Shown in pieces: positions 7,232 to 14,443 of a stretch of 18,439 nt of DNA; within the stretch, counting starts at the first letter, position 1, and every line of letters begins with the position of its first letter. The notes beneath the pieces are model-generated. The model did not search any database, was not told the DNA's origin, and saw only the letters and a list, made by a program, of their open reading frames with translations. The position numbers and the translations under genes are program-made. Source of the stretch: Oscillospiraceae bacterium (GTDB taxonomy: Bacteria; Bacillota; Clostridia; Oscillospirales; Acutalibacteraceae); contig JAQXMV010000189.1 in NCBI GenBank assembly GCA_029013165.1, positions 1 to 18,439 on the forward strand, in the 5' to 3' direction.

Positions 7232-8602
7232 ATGAGAAGCACAACGAAAAGAACCTATATTGTCATTTTGCTGATCGTTGCTTTCTTCGGCGGCCTCGGT
7301 TTTATGCTTTATTCCTTTATCACCGACGGAGACACCTGGGTCTCCAACAGAGCCAATGCGCTGATTTATTCCGGCGGTGAGCTGACCGTTGCCGGAACGA
7401 TCTATGACCGTGACGGAGAAGTCATGGTTTCGACTCAGGGCGGCAAGAGAACCTATAACGATTCTTACAACAAAAGAGTGTCGACCCTTCATGTGGTGGG
7501 CGACTCCTCGGGCTATATCGCCACGGGTGTCCAGACTCTTTACCGTTCCAACCTCATCGGCTATAACTTTATTGACGGAATCTATAAAACCCTTTCCTCC
7601 GATGAGGGCATTGACATCAAGCTGACCATCGACGCCGATGTCTGTGCCGAGGCCTATTCCGCCATGAACGGCAAAAAAGGCACGGTGGTGGTTTATAACT
7701 ATCAGACCGGCGAGGTCATTTGTATGGTCTCGGCGCCGACCTATGATCCGACCAATAAGCCCTCGGATATCAATACCAACACCAGCGGCAAATACGACGG
7801 CATCTATCTCAACCGTGCCATCAGCGGTGTTTTCACGCCCGGTTCCACCTTTAAGGTGGTCACGGCTGTTTGTGCCATTGAAAATATCCCCGACATTTAT
7901 TCCCGAAGCTTCACCTGCACCGGCAAATATAAGGCCGGCAGTGGCTATGTTATCTGCAACGGCGTTCACGGAAAGGTCAATTTTGAAAGAGCGCTGAATG
8001 TATCCTGTAACAGCGTTTTTGCACAGCTGGCCAATGAAGTCGGCAAGGATAAGCTCACGGAGACCGTCAGAGCCTTAGGCTTCGGCAAAAGTGTGACCAT
8101 CAGCAAGGCAAAGACCGTGCGCAGCACCTTTGATGTCAGCAACAGCACCAAGCTGGATTTAGGCTGGGCGGGAATCGGTCAGTACACGACCCTGGTCAAT
8201 CCCTGTCAGATGCTCATGTTCATGGGCGCCATTGCCAATGGCGGCGTTGCCATGACGCCCTATCTGGTGGAGGAATCCTCGGAAATCATTGACCAGAAGA
8301 GCAAGCAGAACACCAATATCAAGCTCTCTGCCGAGACGGCGGAAAAGGTGAAAAAGCTCCTTCGCTCCAATGTCAAAAATTATTATTCCGATAATAAGTT
8401 CCCGAATCTTGAGATGTGCGGAAAGACAGGTTCCGCTGAAGTTTCCAACGGCAAAAGCCACGCCTGGTTTGTGGGCTTCAGTCAGAGAAGCAAGTTCCCT
8501 TATGCTATAGTTGTTTGTCTGGAAAACGGCGGTATCGGCTATAACGACGCGATCCCCGTCGCCAACAAGGTCATGCAGAAAGTGCTGGCAACGCAGAAAT
8601 AA
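7232..8602 (+). CDS. short class B penicillin-binding protein (transpeptidase), PbpA-like
   Basis: D,D-transpeptidase that cross-links peptidoglycan outside the membrane, 456 aa. One N-terminal membrane anchor (about 8-30) is followed by a short non-catalytic region with AGTIYDRDGE (54-63), the class B start motif. The transpeptidase domain (about 146-452) carries SxxK as STFK (Ser205, Lys208), SxN as SCN (258-260) and KTGS (398-401), so the active site is complete. The N-terminal module is much smaller than in PBP2/PBP3 proteins of about 600-700 aa, matching the size class of actinobacterial PbpA. An AAAAGGAGG site precedes the ATG, 14 bases after the SEDS stop, so it is the last gene of the FHA-SEDS-PBP operon and the probable partner of that polymerase. 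It has no PASTA domains. Confidence 0.94.
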   Translation: MRSTTKRTYIVILLIVAFFGGLGFMLYSFITDGDTWVSNRANALIYSGGELTVAGTIYDRDGEVMVSTQGGKRTYNDSYNKRVSTLHVVGDSSGYIATGVQTLYRSNLIGYNFIDGIYKTLSSDEGIDIKLTIDADVCAEAYSAMNGKKGTVVVYNYQTGEVICMVSAPTYDPTNKPSDINTNTSGKYDGIYLNRAISGVFTPGSTFKVVTAVCAIENIPDIYSRSFTCTGKYKAGSGYVICNGVHGKVNFERALNVSCNSVFAQLANEVGKDKLTETVRALGFGKSVTISKAKTVRSTFDVSNSTKLDLGWAGIGQYTTLVNPCQMLMFMGAIANGGVAMTPYLVEESSEIIDQKSKQNTNIKLSAETAEKVKKLLRSNVKNYYSDNKFPNLEMCGKTGSAEVSNGKSHAWFVGFSQRSKFPYAIVVCLENGGIGYNDAIPVANKVMQKVLATQK

Positions 8603-8616
8603 TTGACCTGCGTTTC

Positions 8617-8684
8617 ATAATGTCCCCGATGCAGTTTCTAAAAAAACTGCACCGGGGATTGATTCTTCCTCGGTGCAGACATTA
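8617..8684. terminator. shared terminator region with alternative hairpins
   Basis: The PBP and iscU genes converge on a 96-base gap that holds three nested inverted repeats. An outer pair is ATAATGTC/GACATTAT (8617-8624 and 8677-8684). A left hairpin is CCCCG-A-TGCAGTTT against AAACTGCA-C-CGGGG (8624-8657). A right hairpin is TGCACCGGGG against CCTCGGTGCA (8648-8676), with one G-T pair. The left and right hairpins share 8648-8657, so they cannot form together. On the plus strand the right hairpin is followed by GTTGTTTTTT about 15 bases on. Bidirectional termination is the simplest reading. Confidence 0.65.
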
Positions 8685-8698
8685 TTTGGTGTTGTTTT

Positions 8699-9130
8699 TT
8701 ACAGAGCGCAGGACTCATGGTCGTGGTCTTCGATTTTGCCGACGATGGGCTCGGGATCAATGCCCTGTCTGGTGTAGTAATCGGCCAGAGCCGCCTTGAT
8801 GGCCTGTTCTGCCAGAACGGAGCAGTGAATCTTCACGGCCGGCAGACCGTCGAGAGCTTCCACAACCGCCTGATTGGTCAGCTTGAGCGCTTCGCTGACA
8901 GGCTGTCCCTTGATGAGATCCGTTGCCATGGAGCTGGTGGCGATGGCGCTGGCACAGCCGTAGGTCTTGAATTTGACATCGACGATGATATCGTTTTCGA
9001 TTTTCAGATACATCTTCATGATGTCGCCGCACTTGGCGTTTCCGATTTCACCGATACCGTTTGCGTCGGGGATTTCACCGACATTGTGAGGGTGAGCAAA
9101 ATGCTCCATTACTTTCTCGCTGTATTCCAT
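8699..9130 (-). CDS. iscU: iron-sulfur cluster assembly scaffold protein IscU
   Basis: Scaffold on which sulfur from IscS and iron are built into Fe-S clusters. From the ATG at 9130 it is 143 aa and holds the three conserved cluster cysteines: Cys34 in NAKCGD, Cys59 in YGCASAIA and Cys103 in KIHCSVLAE. Asp36 of the CGD motif is also present, as are the LPAVKIHCS region and the NifU-type N-terminus. The short tail ends HDHESCAL, with an extra cysteine and histidines typical of many clostridial IscU proteins. A GTG four codons upstream (9142) is in frame but overlaps the AAGGAG ribosome binding site, so I prefer the ATG. The gene starts 15 bases after iscS. No hscA, hscB or fdx follows, as usual in Firmicutes minimal isc operons. 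Confidence 0.95.
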   Translation of the reverse strand: MEYSEKVMEHFAHPHNVGEIPDANGIGEIGNAKCGDIMKMYLKIENDIIVDVKFKTYGCASAIATSSMATDLIKGQPVSEALKLTNQAVVEALDGLPAVKIHCSVLAEQAIKAALADYYTRQGIDPEPIVGKIEDHDHESCAL

Positions 9131-9145
9131 TGTAAATGACACTCC

Positions 9146-10330
9146 TTATTTGTTCTTTTCGTTTTCCATGATGTGTTCCCAGAGAGGGGACATATCGCGC
9201 AGTCGGTCAATGATGGGCGGCAGAACCTCGAGAATGTGATCGACATCCTCTTCGGTGTTGTTTTCGCCGAGAGAGAGACGCAGGGAACCATGAGCCACTT
9301 CATGCTTGAGGCCGATGGCAAGCAGCACATGGCTGGGGTCCAGACTGCCGGAGGTGCAGGCAGAGCCGCTGGAGGCGGCGACGCCCTGCATATCAAGCAT
9401 CAGCAGGAGACTTTCGCCCTCGACGCCCTCAAAGCACATACTGAAATTGCCGGGGAGACGATGCTCCGTGTCGCCGTTGATGCGGGAATGAGAGATCTTC
9501 GAAGCACCCTCGAAAAGTCTGTCGCGCATGGCGGCAACTTTTTTTGCGTTTTCCTCGAGATGCTCGGTCATGTCCGTGATAGCTACGCCGAGACCCACAA
9601 TGCCGGGCACATTTTCCGTACCGGCACGGCGGCCGCTCTCCTGAGCGCCGCCCTCAATGAGGTTCGGCAGGCGAATGCCTTTTTTGCAGTAGAGGGCGCC
9701 GACGCCTTTTACGGCATGAAATTTATGTCCCGAAAGAGAGAGCATATCAATGTTTTGCTCCTTGACATTGATCTTGACATGACCCACGGCCTGAACAGCG
9801 TCGGTGTGGAAGAGTACGCCTTTTTCGTGGCATATTCTGCCGATTTCAGCGATGGGCTGAATGGTACCGATTTCGTTGTTGGCATACATGACGGTAACCA
9901 GGCAGGTGTCGTCGGTGATGGCCTTTTCGACATCCTCAGGACGGACAATGCCGTTTTCATAGACATCGAGATAGGTGACGGTGAAGCCTTGCTTCTCCAG
10001 TGCCGCCATGGTGTGCAGCACGGCATGATGCTCAAATTTTGTGGTGATCAGGTGCTTTTTGCCCTTTTTGGCTCCCAGGGCGGCGGCACCCTTGATGGCC
10101 CAGTTATCCGCCTCTGAGCCGCCGGAGGTGAAGAAGATTTCTCTTTCCTCGGCACCGAGAGCGTCGGCCACCTGTGCTCTTGCCTTGGCAACGGCTCTGT
10201 GCGCCGTCTGTCCGATGCTGTAAAGGCTCGAGGGATTGCCGTAATGCTCGGTCATATAGGGCAGCATTGCCTCCACAACATGTGGCGAAACGGCAGTTGT
10301 GGCGGCATTATCAGCATAAACATATCTCAT
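9146..10330 (-). CDS. iscS: cysteine desulfurase (IscS/NifS family)
   Basis: PLP-dependent enzyme that takes sulfur from L-cysteine and passes it as persulfide to IscU and other acceptors. From the ATG at 10330 it is 394 aa and starts MRYVYADNAATT. It contains FTSGGSEADNW (67-77), His101, DAVQ (177-180), the PLP lysine in SGHKFHAVKG (Lys203) and the catalytic cysteine in SSGSACTSGS (Cys325). The long SSGSACTSG loop fits group I (IscS/NifS) enzymes. The upstream in-frame GTG at 10342 overlaps GGAG and is less likely. The chosen ATG overlaps the stop of the Rrf2 gene as ATGA, which suggests translational coupling. It is the middle gene of the iscR-iscS-iscU operon. Confidence 0.96.
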   Translation of the reverse strand: MRYVYADNAATTAVSPHVVEAMLPYMTEHYGNPSSLYSIGQTAHRAVAKARAQVADALGAEEREIFFTSGGSEADNWAIKGAAALGAKKGKKHLITTKFEHHAVLHTMAALEKQGFTVTYLDVYENGIVRPEDVEKAITDDTCLVTVMYANNEIGTIQPIAEIGRICHEKGVLFHTDAVQAVGHVKINVKEQNIDMLSLSGHKFHAVKGVGALYCKKGIRLPNLIEGGAQESGRRAGTENVPGIVGLGVAITDMTEHLEENAKKVAAMRDRLFEGASKISHSRINGDTEHRLPGNFSMCFEGVEGESLLLMLDMQGVAASSGSACTSGSLDPSHVLLAIGLKHEVAHGSLRLSLGENNTEEDVDHILEVLPPIIDRLRDMSPLWEHIMENEKNK

Positions 10331-10770
10331 TTCTTGATACACTCCAATCCTGTTTTTTCTGCGGCAATGCTTCTTTGGGCCAGATCTTCGAGGGTTATCC
10401 GGCTGACCACCGATATGGTTGCCTCATAGATCTGCGTCCAGATGAAAGAAGTGACGCAGTCACAGTAGTTTTCACATTTTTCGGTGTCCTCGGCGCAGGG
10501 GGTGGGCGCAAGGGAGCCCTCCGTCGCCTTGAGGATATCTTCAACGGTGATGTCAGCGGCGCTGCGTGTCAGATGATAACCGCCTTTGGCGCCCCGAACA
10601 GACTTCACCAGTCCCTCTTTGGAAAGAAGATTGATGATCTGCTCCAGATACTTTTCGGAGAGCTTTTCTCGTTCTGCGATGTCCTTGAGGGAGACGCAGC
10701 CGTCTTTGCCGTTGACGGCGAGATCTGTCATGATCCGTAGACCGTATCGTCCTTTTGTGGAGATTTTCAC
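10327..10770 (-). CDS. iscR: Rrf2-family transcriptional regulator, probable IscR-type Fe-S sensor
   Basis: DNA-binding regulator of 147 aa with an N-terminal winged helix (MKISTKGRYGLRIMTDLA; recognition region about 26-68 with RGAKGGYHL at 59-67) and a cysteine-rich segment. Cys92, Cys99, Cys103 and Cys105 lie where IscR has its three cluster ligands (92, 98 and 104 in E. coli), so [2Fe-2S] sensing is plausible, though the spacing is not identical. It begins with GTG at 10770, preceded by AAAGGCGGTGAT, an extended match to the anti-Shine-Dalgarno sequence with one mismatch. It heads the operon with iscS and iscU and probably represses it when clusters are plentiful, through the palindrome at 10797-10809. 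CymR, another Rrf2 member, is the main alternative, but the cysteine set favours IscR. Confidence 0.88.
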   Translation of the reverse strand: MKISTKGRYGLRIMTDLAVNGKDGCVSLKDIAEREKLSEKYLEQIINLLSKEGLVKSVRGAKGGYHLTRSAADITVEDILKATEGSLAPTPCAEDTEKCENYCDCVTSFIWTQIYEATISVVSRITLEDLAQRSIAAEKTGLECIKK

Positions 10771-10796
10771 CTGATATCACCGCCTTTCCCGCAATT

Positions 10797-10809
10797 CCTA
10801 CTATGTAGG
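10797..10809. promoter_or_regulatory. candidate Rrf2/IscR operator palindrome
   Basis: The perfect 13-bp palindrome CCTAC-TAT-GTAGG lies just downstream of the -10 box of the iscR promoter, over the expected transcript start. Its position suits a repressor that blocks RNA polymerase, and its length and A/T-flanked shape resemble Rrf2-family sites. Binding by the adjacent regulator is inferred. Confidence 0.65.
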
Positions 10810-10810
10810 T

Positions 10811-10839
10811 AGTATATCACTAAAATGAATTCATAGCAA
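10811..10839 (-). promoter_or_regulatory. promoter of the iscR-iscS-iscU operon
   Basis: On the minus strand: TTGCTA (10834-10839), 17 bases, TATACT (10811-10816), with the start expected near 10804. A TTGACT five bases further upstream would leave a 22-base spacer and is less likely. Confidence 0.72.
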
Positions 10840-10958
10840 GTCAATATGAATTAAATGGCTGTAGAAATAATTGTTGGCAGGAAAGAAGTTTTTATGCAAG
10901 AGTGACAAGATTAGACAAAATCAAGCAGTAAAAGAGTACTTTTGTGTCATCAAAAACA

Positions 10959-10994
10959 AAACAGAGCGACAGGAGATGCCTGATCGCTCTGTTT
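10959..10994 (-). terminator. Rho-independent terminator of mutS2
   Basis: A stem of about 15 bp (AAACAGAGCG-A-CAGG against CCTG-AT-CGCTCTGTTT, one bulge) with the 5-base loop AGATG. On the minus strand it is followed by TGTTTTTG. It lies 27 bases after the mutS2 stop and ends the yqzL-recO-mutS2 unit. From here to the isc promoter (10995-11020 and 10840-10958) I see no gene or other clear element. Confidence 0.88.
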
Positions 10995-11020
10995 ACTGCT
11001 TTCTTATCGCGGAAATCATG

Positions 11021-13408
11021 TTATTTGAGTGTGACGATGGTCACGCCGTTTTCGCCCTCGCCGTATACGCCCAGGCGGAAACTTTTGACGAAACTGCTTT
11101 TTCTCAGGTGCTCCTGGATTCCCTTGCGAAGCACGCCGGTACCCTTGCCGTGGATCACCGTCAGTTCGCCCAGCCCCAGACGCAGACACTGATCAATATA
11201 TCTGTCCAGCTCCAGTATGCCCTCCTCCACGTTCATGCCGCGCAGGTCGCATCGGGTCTGGGCTTCGGCACCGGGAGAAAAGACTCTTTCACTTTTGTTC
11301 GGAACATTTCTCGGCTTTTTGGTCTGCTTAGTTTTTTCTGTCAGTCGCAGGTTGCTCTGAGGTGTGCGCAGTTTCATGGTGCCTGCCATCACCTCGCAGT
11401 TTCCTTTTTTGTCGGCGGCAGAAAGAACAGTGGCGGCCTTGCCGATATCCATCACAATAACCTCGTCGCCGGGTCTCAGGGGACGGGGAAGCTTGTAGTT
11501 TTCGTCTGCCGCCGCAGAAGCAACAACGGGATTGGTGATCTCGTCAAATTCCGCAAATCCCTTTTTCATCAGCTGTTTGGCGCGGCGGGCCATTTCGCCC
11601 TTGTCCCGCGCGCTTTCGCTTTCTTTCTTCAGCTTTTCCAGCTCGGCGGTCAGAGCCATGGCACTTCGTCTGGCCTGCTCGACGATGCGCAGTGCCTGAC
11701 TTTGTGCTTTTTCCAGCTCCTGCTGACGGAGCTTTTCAATGCTGTCTTTATATTGCTGCGCTTCGCGCTTTTCCGCCTCGGCCTGAGCCGTCAGCTCCTG
11801 AGCTCTGGCTCGTTGCTCTTCAAAGCTCTGCCGGCTGCTTTCGAGGGATTCGATCACATTTTCAAAGTGGGCGTTTTCCTGGGAGACCAGTTCCTTTGCC
11901 CGGTCGATAATGCCGCTTTCCATACCTAAACGCAGGGAAATGGCAAAAGCATTGGAGCGTCCCGGGGTGCCGATGAGCAGACGGTAGGTGGGTCTGAGGG
12001 TCGCCACATCAAATTCACAGGAGCCGTTTTCGATTCGCGGCGTTTCCAGGGCATAGGCCTTCAGCTCTGCATAGTGAGTGGTGGCGGCAATTTTGGCACC
12101 CTTTTCGTGGATTTTCTCAAGAATGGCAATGGCTAATGCCGCACCCTCCACAGGATCGGTTCCGGCACCCAGCTCGTCGATGAGCACCAGAGTGTTTTCG
12201 TCGGCGGCCTCAATAATGCTGATGATATTGACCATGTGCGAAGAAAAAGTGGAAAGGCTCTGCTCAATGCTCTGTTCGTCGCCGATATCGGCCAATACGC
12301 GGTCGAAAACGGAAATCTCACTCTGATCGCTGACGGGGAGCATCAGACCGCACATGGCCATCAGGCTCATCAGACCGATGGTCTTGATGGATACGGTTTT
12401 ACCGCCGGTGTTGGGGCCGGTGATGACGAGGGTGTCAAAATCTCTGCCCAGCGAAATATTGGTGGCAACCACCTTTTTCGGATCAATGAGAGGGTGCCGT
12501 GCGTTTTTGAGGTTGATGCAGCCCTTGTCGTTGACAAGCGGCAGAGAGGCTTTCATTTCATAGGCCAGCTTGGCCTTGGCAAAGATCAGGTTCAGTTCCA
12601 CGGCACATTCGTAGCTGCTCTTGATACTCTGATAGAAGCCTCCGGCTTCGGCAGAAAGCTCAAAAAGGATGCGGTCGATCTCGTCGCGTTCCTTGCTTTG
12701 CAGAACCTTGATCTCATTATTGGCCTCCACAACGCCGGCAGGCTCGATGAAAACCGTGGCGCCACTGGAAGAGGTATCATGGACGAGTCCGCTGATCTCG
12801 CCGCGGTGTTCGGCCTTGACGGGAACCACATAGCGGCCGTTTCGCATGGTGACGATGGATTCCCGCAGAAACTTCTGAAAATGAGAGGATCGGGTCATTT
12901 TGTCCAGTTGGTCGCGTACCTTTGATGAGGCGGCGCGGATCTTGCGGCGGATATCATAAAGGGCAGGGGAGGCGTTGTCGCTCATTTCCTCCTCGCTGAT
13001 GATGGCGGAGGTGATTCTGTCCTCGAGGAATTTATTGGGCACGAGAGAGGTGAAATAGGTGTCGATGCCGGTGACAATGCCGCTGTTTCTGTCTTTCCAT
13101 TCACTCAGGGAACGGATCACACGAAGCACCTCGGCGATATCCAGAAGCTCGCGCATATTCAGCACACTGCCGGCGCCTGCGCGAGAAAGAGAGTTATTGA
13201 CATTTTTCAGTCCGCCGAAAGAGGGAGCGCCGAATTTCGCCATGAGCATATGGGCGTCGGCGGTCTGCTGCAGCAGCACATTGACAAGGGAAAGATTGCT
13301 TTCCGGCTCCAGATTCAGCGCCGCTTCCTTTGCGTCCTCGCAGGAGGTGAAGGAAGCCAGGCGGTCAAGGACTTTCGGCAGTTCCAGAGCGATATGGTGT
13401 TTGTTCAT
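11021..13408 (-). CDS. mutS2: MutS2 / RqcU ATPase-endonuclease family protein
   Basis: Protein of 795 aa of the MutS2 family. In Bacillus this family acts on collided ribosomes (RqcU), and in other bacteria it has been linked to suppression of recombination. It lacks the MutS mismatch-recognition domain. A core/clamp region (about 1-300) precedes the ATPase domain with Walker A GPNTGGKT (331-338), STFSSHMVNI, and Walker B LVLIDELGAGTDP (about 402-414). A charged coiled coil follows (about 500-615), then a KOW-like segment starting PLRPGDEVIVMDIGKAATVL (about 638-690). The C-terminal Smr domain (about 717-795) has CDLRGM and HGKGTGVLR, so its nuclease-type motifs are kept. The usual LDLRG reads CDLRG here. 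The length matches the family. The start has GGAG eight bases upstream and lies 26 bases after recO. Confidence 0.96.
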   Translation of the reverse strand: MNKHHIALELPKVLDRLASFTSCEDAKEAALNLEPESNLSLVNVLLQQTADAHMLMAKFGAPSFGGLKNVNNSLSRAGAGSVLNMRELLDIAEVLRVIRSLSEWKDRNSGIVTGIDTYFTSLVPNKFLEDRITSAIISEEEMSDNASPALYDIRRKIRAASSKVRDQLDKMTRSSHFQKFLRESIVTMRNGRYVVPVKAEHRGEISGLVHDTSSSGATVFIEPAGVVEANNEIKVLQSKERDEIDRILFELSAEAGGFYQSIKSSYECAVELNLIFAKAKLAYEMKASLPLVNDKGCINLKNARHPLIDPKKVVATNISLGRDFDTLVITGPNTGGKTVSIKTIGLMSLMAMCGLMLPVSDQSEISVFDRVLADIGDEQSIEQSLSTFSSHMVNIISIIEAADENTLVLIDELGAGTDPVEGAALAIAILEKIHEKGAKIAATTHYAELKAYALETPRIENGSCEFDVATLRPTYRLLIGTPGRSNAFAISLRLGMESGIIDRAKELVSQENAHFENVIESLESSRQSFEEQRARAQELTAQAEAEKREAQQYKDSIEKLRQQELEKAQSQALRIVEQARRSAMALTAELEKLKKESESARDKGEMARRAKQLMKKGFAEFDEITNPVVASAAADENYKLPRPLRPGDEVIVMDIGKAATVLSAADKKGNCEVMAGTMKLRTPQSNLRLTEKTKQTKKPRNVPNKSERVFSPGAEAQTRCDLRGMNVEEGILELDRYIDQCLRLGLGELTVIHGKGTGVLRKGIQEHLRKSSFVKSFRLGVYGEGENGVTIVTLK

Positions 13409-13434
13409 TTTTTCATCTCCTGTCTTTTCGGAGT

Positions 13435-14181
13435 TTAGTATCCGGACATTTCCTTATAGAAGTCCAGTGTTTTATATTTTCTTGCCGTAACATTTTTCAG
13501 ATATTTTTCCGTCAGTTCGGATAGCGCCATCAGGCTGTCTTTCGGCAGGGAAAAGCTGAATATCTTTCCCGGGCCGGAAAAGCAGATATATCGCATGGCG
13601 GTGATAATCCCCATGCCGACCTTGGCGCAGGGGGACTCGGGTTTACATTTTTCGCAGAAAAGCTCGCCGCTGTGTGTGCTGAAATACATCGGTTCGCTCT
13701 CAAAGGTGCCGCAGCGGCAGCAGGACACAATATCCGGCATATATCCGGCAATGGAGAGCATACGAAGCTCCGTGGCGGCCTTGACGAGCCGCAGATCCTT
13801 TTTCCCCTCGGTGACCAGATGGATTGCATTGAGCAGCAGAGAGAGAAACTCTCCTGCGCTTTCTTCACGGGGAGCCAGTTCATATGTAAGCTCAGCAAAA
13901 TACTGAGCCAGAGAAAGCCTCACAATATCCTCACGCAGGGCGAAAAAAATCTGCAGCGGTGAGGCTTCCCTTACGATATAGACATCTTTTTTGGTTTTAT
14001 CCAGGCAAAGATCGGAATAGCAGAGCAGACCGGTGGCGCCGACATTTTTGTTTTTGGGGTTTCTTGCGCCGTTGACAAAGGCGCGGATCACGCCGTTGTC
14101 CCGTGTCAGGATGGTGACGAGCCTGTCCTGCTCGCCGGTGGTCTGTTCCCTTATGACGATTCCCGGAGTATTGATTGTCAT
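13435..14181 (-). CDS. recO: DNA repair protein RecO
   Basis: Recombination mediator of the RecFOR pathway: it anneals single strands and helps load RecA onto SSB-coated DNA. The 248-aa protein has the N-terminal OB-fold region (about 1-80, including TPGIVIREQTTGEQDRLVTI), a helical middle, and a zinc-finger pattern with Cys154/Cys157 and Cys176/Cys179 (CCRCGTF ... CEKCKP), as in Firmicutes RecO. Its ATG overlaps the stop of the small upstream gene as ATGA, and GGAAAGGA sits at a suitable distance inside that gene. The mutS2 gene follows 26 bases later. Confidence 0.94.
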   Translation of the reverse strand: MTINTPGIVIREQTTGEQDRLVTILTRDNGVIRAFVNGARNPKNKNVGATGLLCYSDLCLDKTKKDVYIVREASPLQIFFALREDIVRLSLAQYFAELTYELAPREESAGEFLSLLLNAIHLVTEGKKDLRLVKAATELRMLSIAGYMPDIVSCCRCGTFESEPMYFSTHSGELFCEKCKPESPCAKVGMGIITAMRYICFSGPGKIFSFSLPKDSLMALSELTEKYLKNVTARKYKTLDFYKEMSGY

Positions 14182-14342
14182 TGCCAGTCCTTTCCTTCGG
14201 GCTCTTCTTCATAGAATTCTTCGCTGAGCTCCGAGAGACCGTCGCTGTCATATCGAGCCTGATCACGGGCTCTGCGGTAGCTGAGATAGTCGGAGATTCT
14301 GCCGGTTTTCATGAATACTTCCCACAGTTCTTTTTCAGTCAT
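14178..14342 (-). CDS. yqzL: YqzL-like small protein
   Basis: A 54-aa frame with ATG at 14342 and GAGGTG nine bases upstream. The N-terminus reads ELWEVFMKTGRISDYLSYRR (5-24), which fits the small YqzL family (pattern W..F..TG.I..YL.Y/F). YqzL genes sit between era and recO in many Firmicutes, the same place as here. The C-terminal 25 residues are acidic (SEEFYEEEPEG), longer than the classic YqzL of about 47 residues. The stop overlaps the recO start as ATGA, so the two are very likely translated together. The function of the family is not known to me. Confidence 0.82.
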   Translation of the reverse strand: MTEKELWEVFMKTGRISDYLSYRRARDQARYDSDGLSELSEEFYEEEPEGKDWQ

Positions 14343-14383
14343 ACTTTCAACACCTCAGAGTTATAATTGTTTTTGCCTGCTTG

Positions 14384-14443
14384 AAGGAAACTCTGATTCA
14401 ATCTGTAAATCAAAGTGTTATGTGATAGATTCAGAGGTTCCTT
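14384..14443. repeat. imperfect inverted repeat between era and yqzL
   Basis: Two 20-base arms, AAGGAAACTCTGATTCAATC and GATAGATTCAGAGGTTCCTT, pair at 16 of 20 positions around a 20-base A/T-rich loop. The stem is long but not followed by a T-run on either strand, so it is not a typical terminator. It could be a small MITE-like remnant, an mRNA processing hairpin or a repetitive intergenic element. The rest of the 209-base gap (14343-14551) shows no gene; TATAAC at about 14360 on the minus strand could be part of a weak yqzL promoter. Confidence 0.6.

Noticed and set aside
8617..8684. Possible CRISPR-like repeat cluster because related short sequences recur
   Set aside because: Only three partial copies occur, in alternating orientation and without regular spacers. 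They explain hairpins better than an array.
9173..10117. A 314-codon open frame opposite iscS
   Set aside because: It is fully antisense to a cysteine desulfurase with all catalytic residues, and the product is compositionally odd with no recognisable domain.
10871..11929. A 352-codon open frame on the plus strand opposite mutS2
   Set aside because: It lies antisense to the well-supported mutS2 gene, crosses its terminator, has no good ribosome binding site and its product matches no family I recognise. Long antisense frames are expected opposite genes with this codon use.
12236..12925. A 229-codon frame opposite the MutS2 ATPase domain
   Set aside because: It is antisense to Walker A and Walker B motifs, so it is a shadow of a conserved domain.
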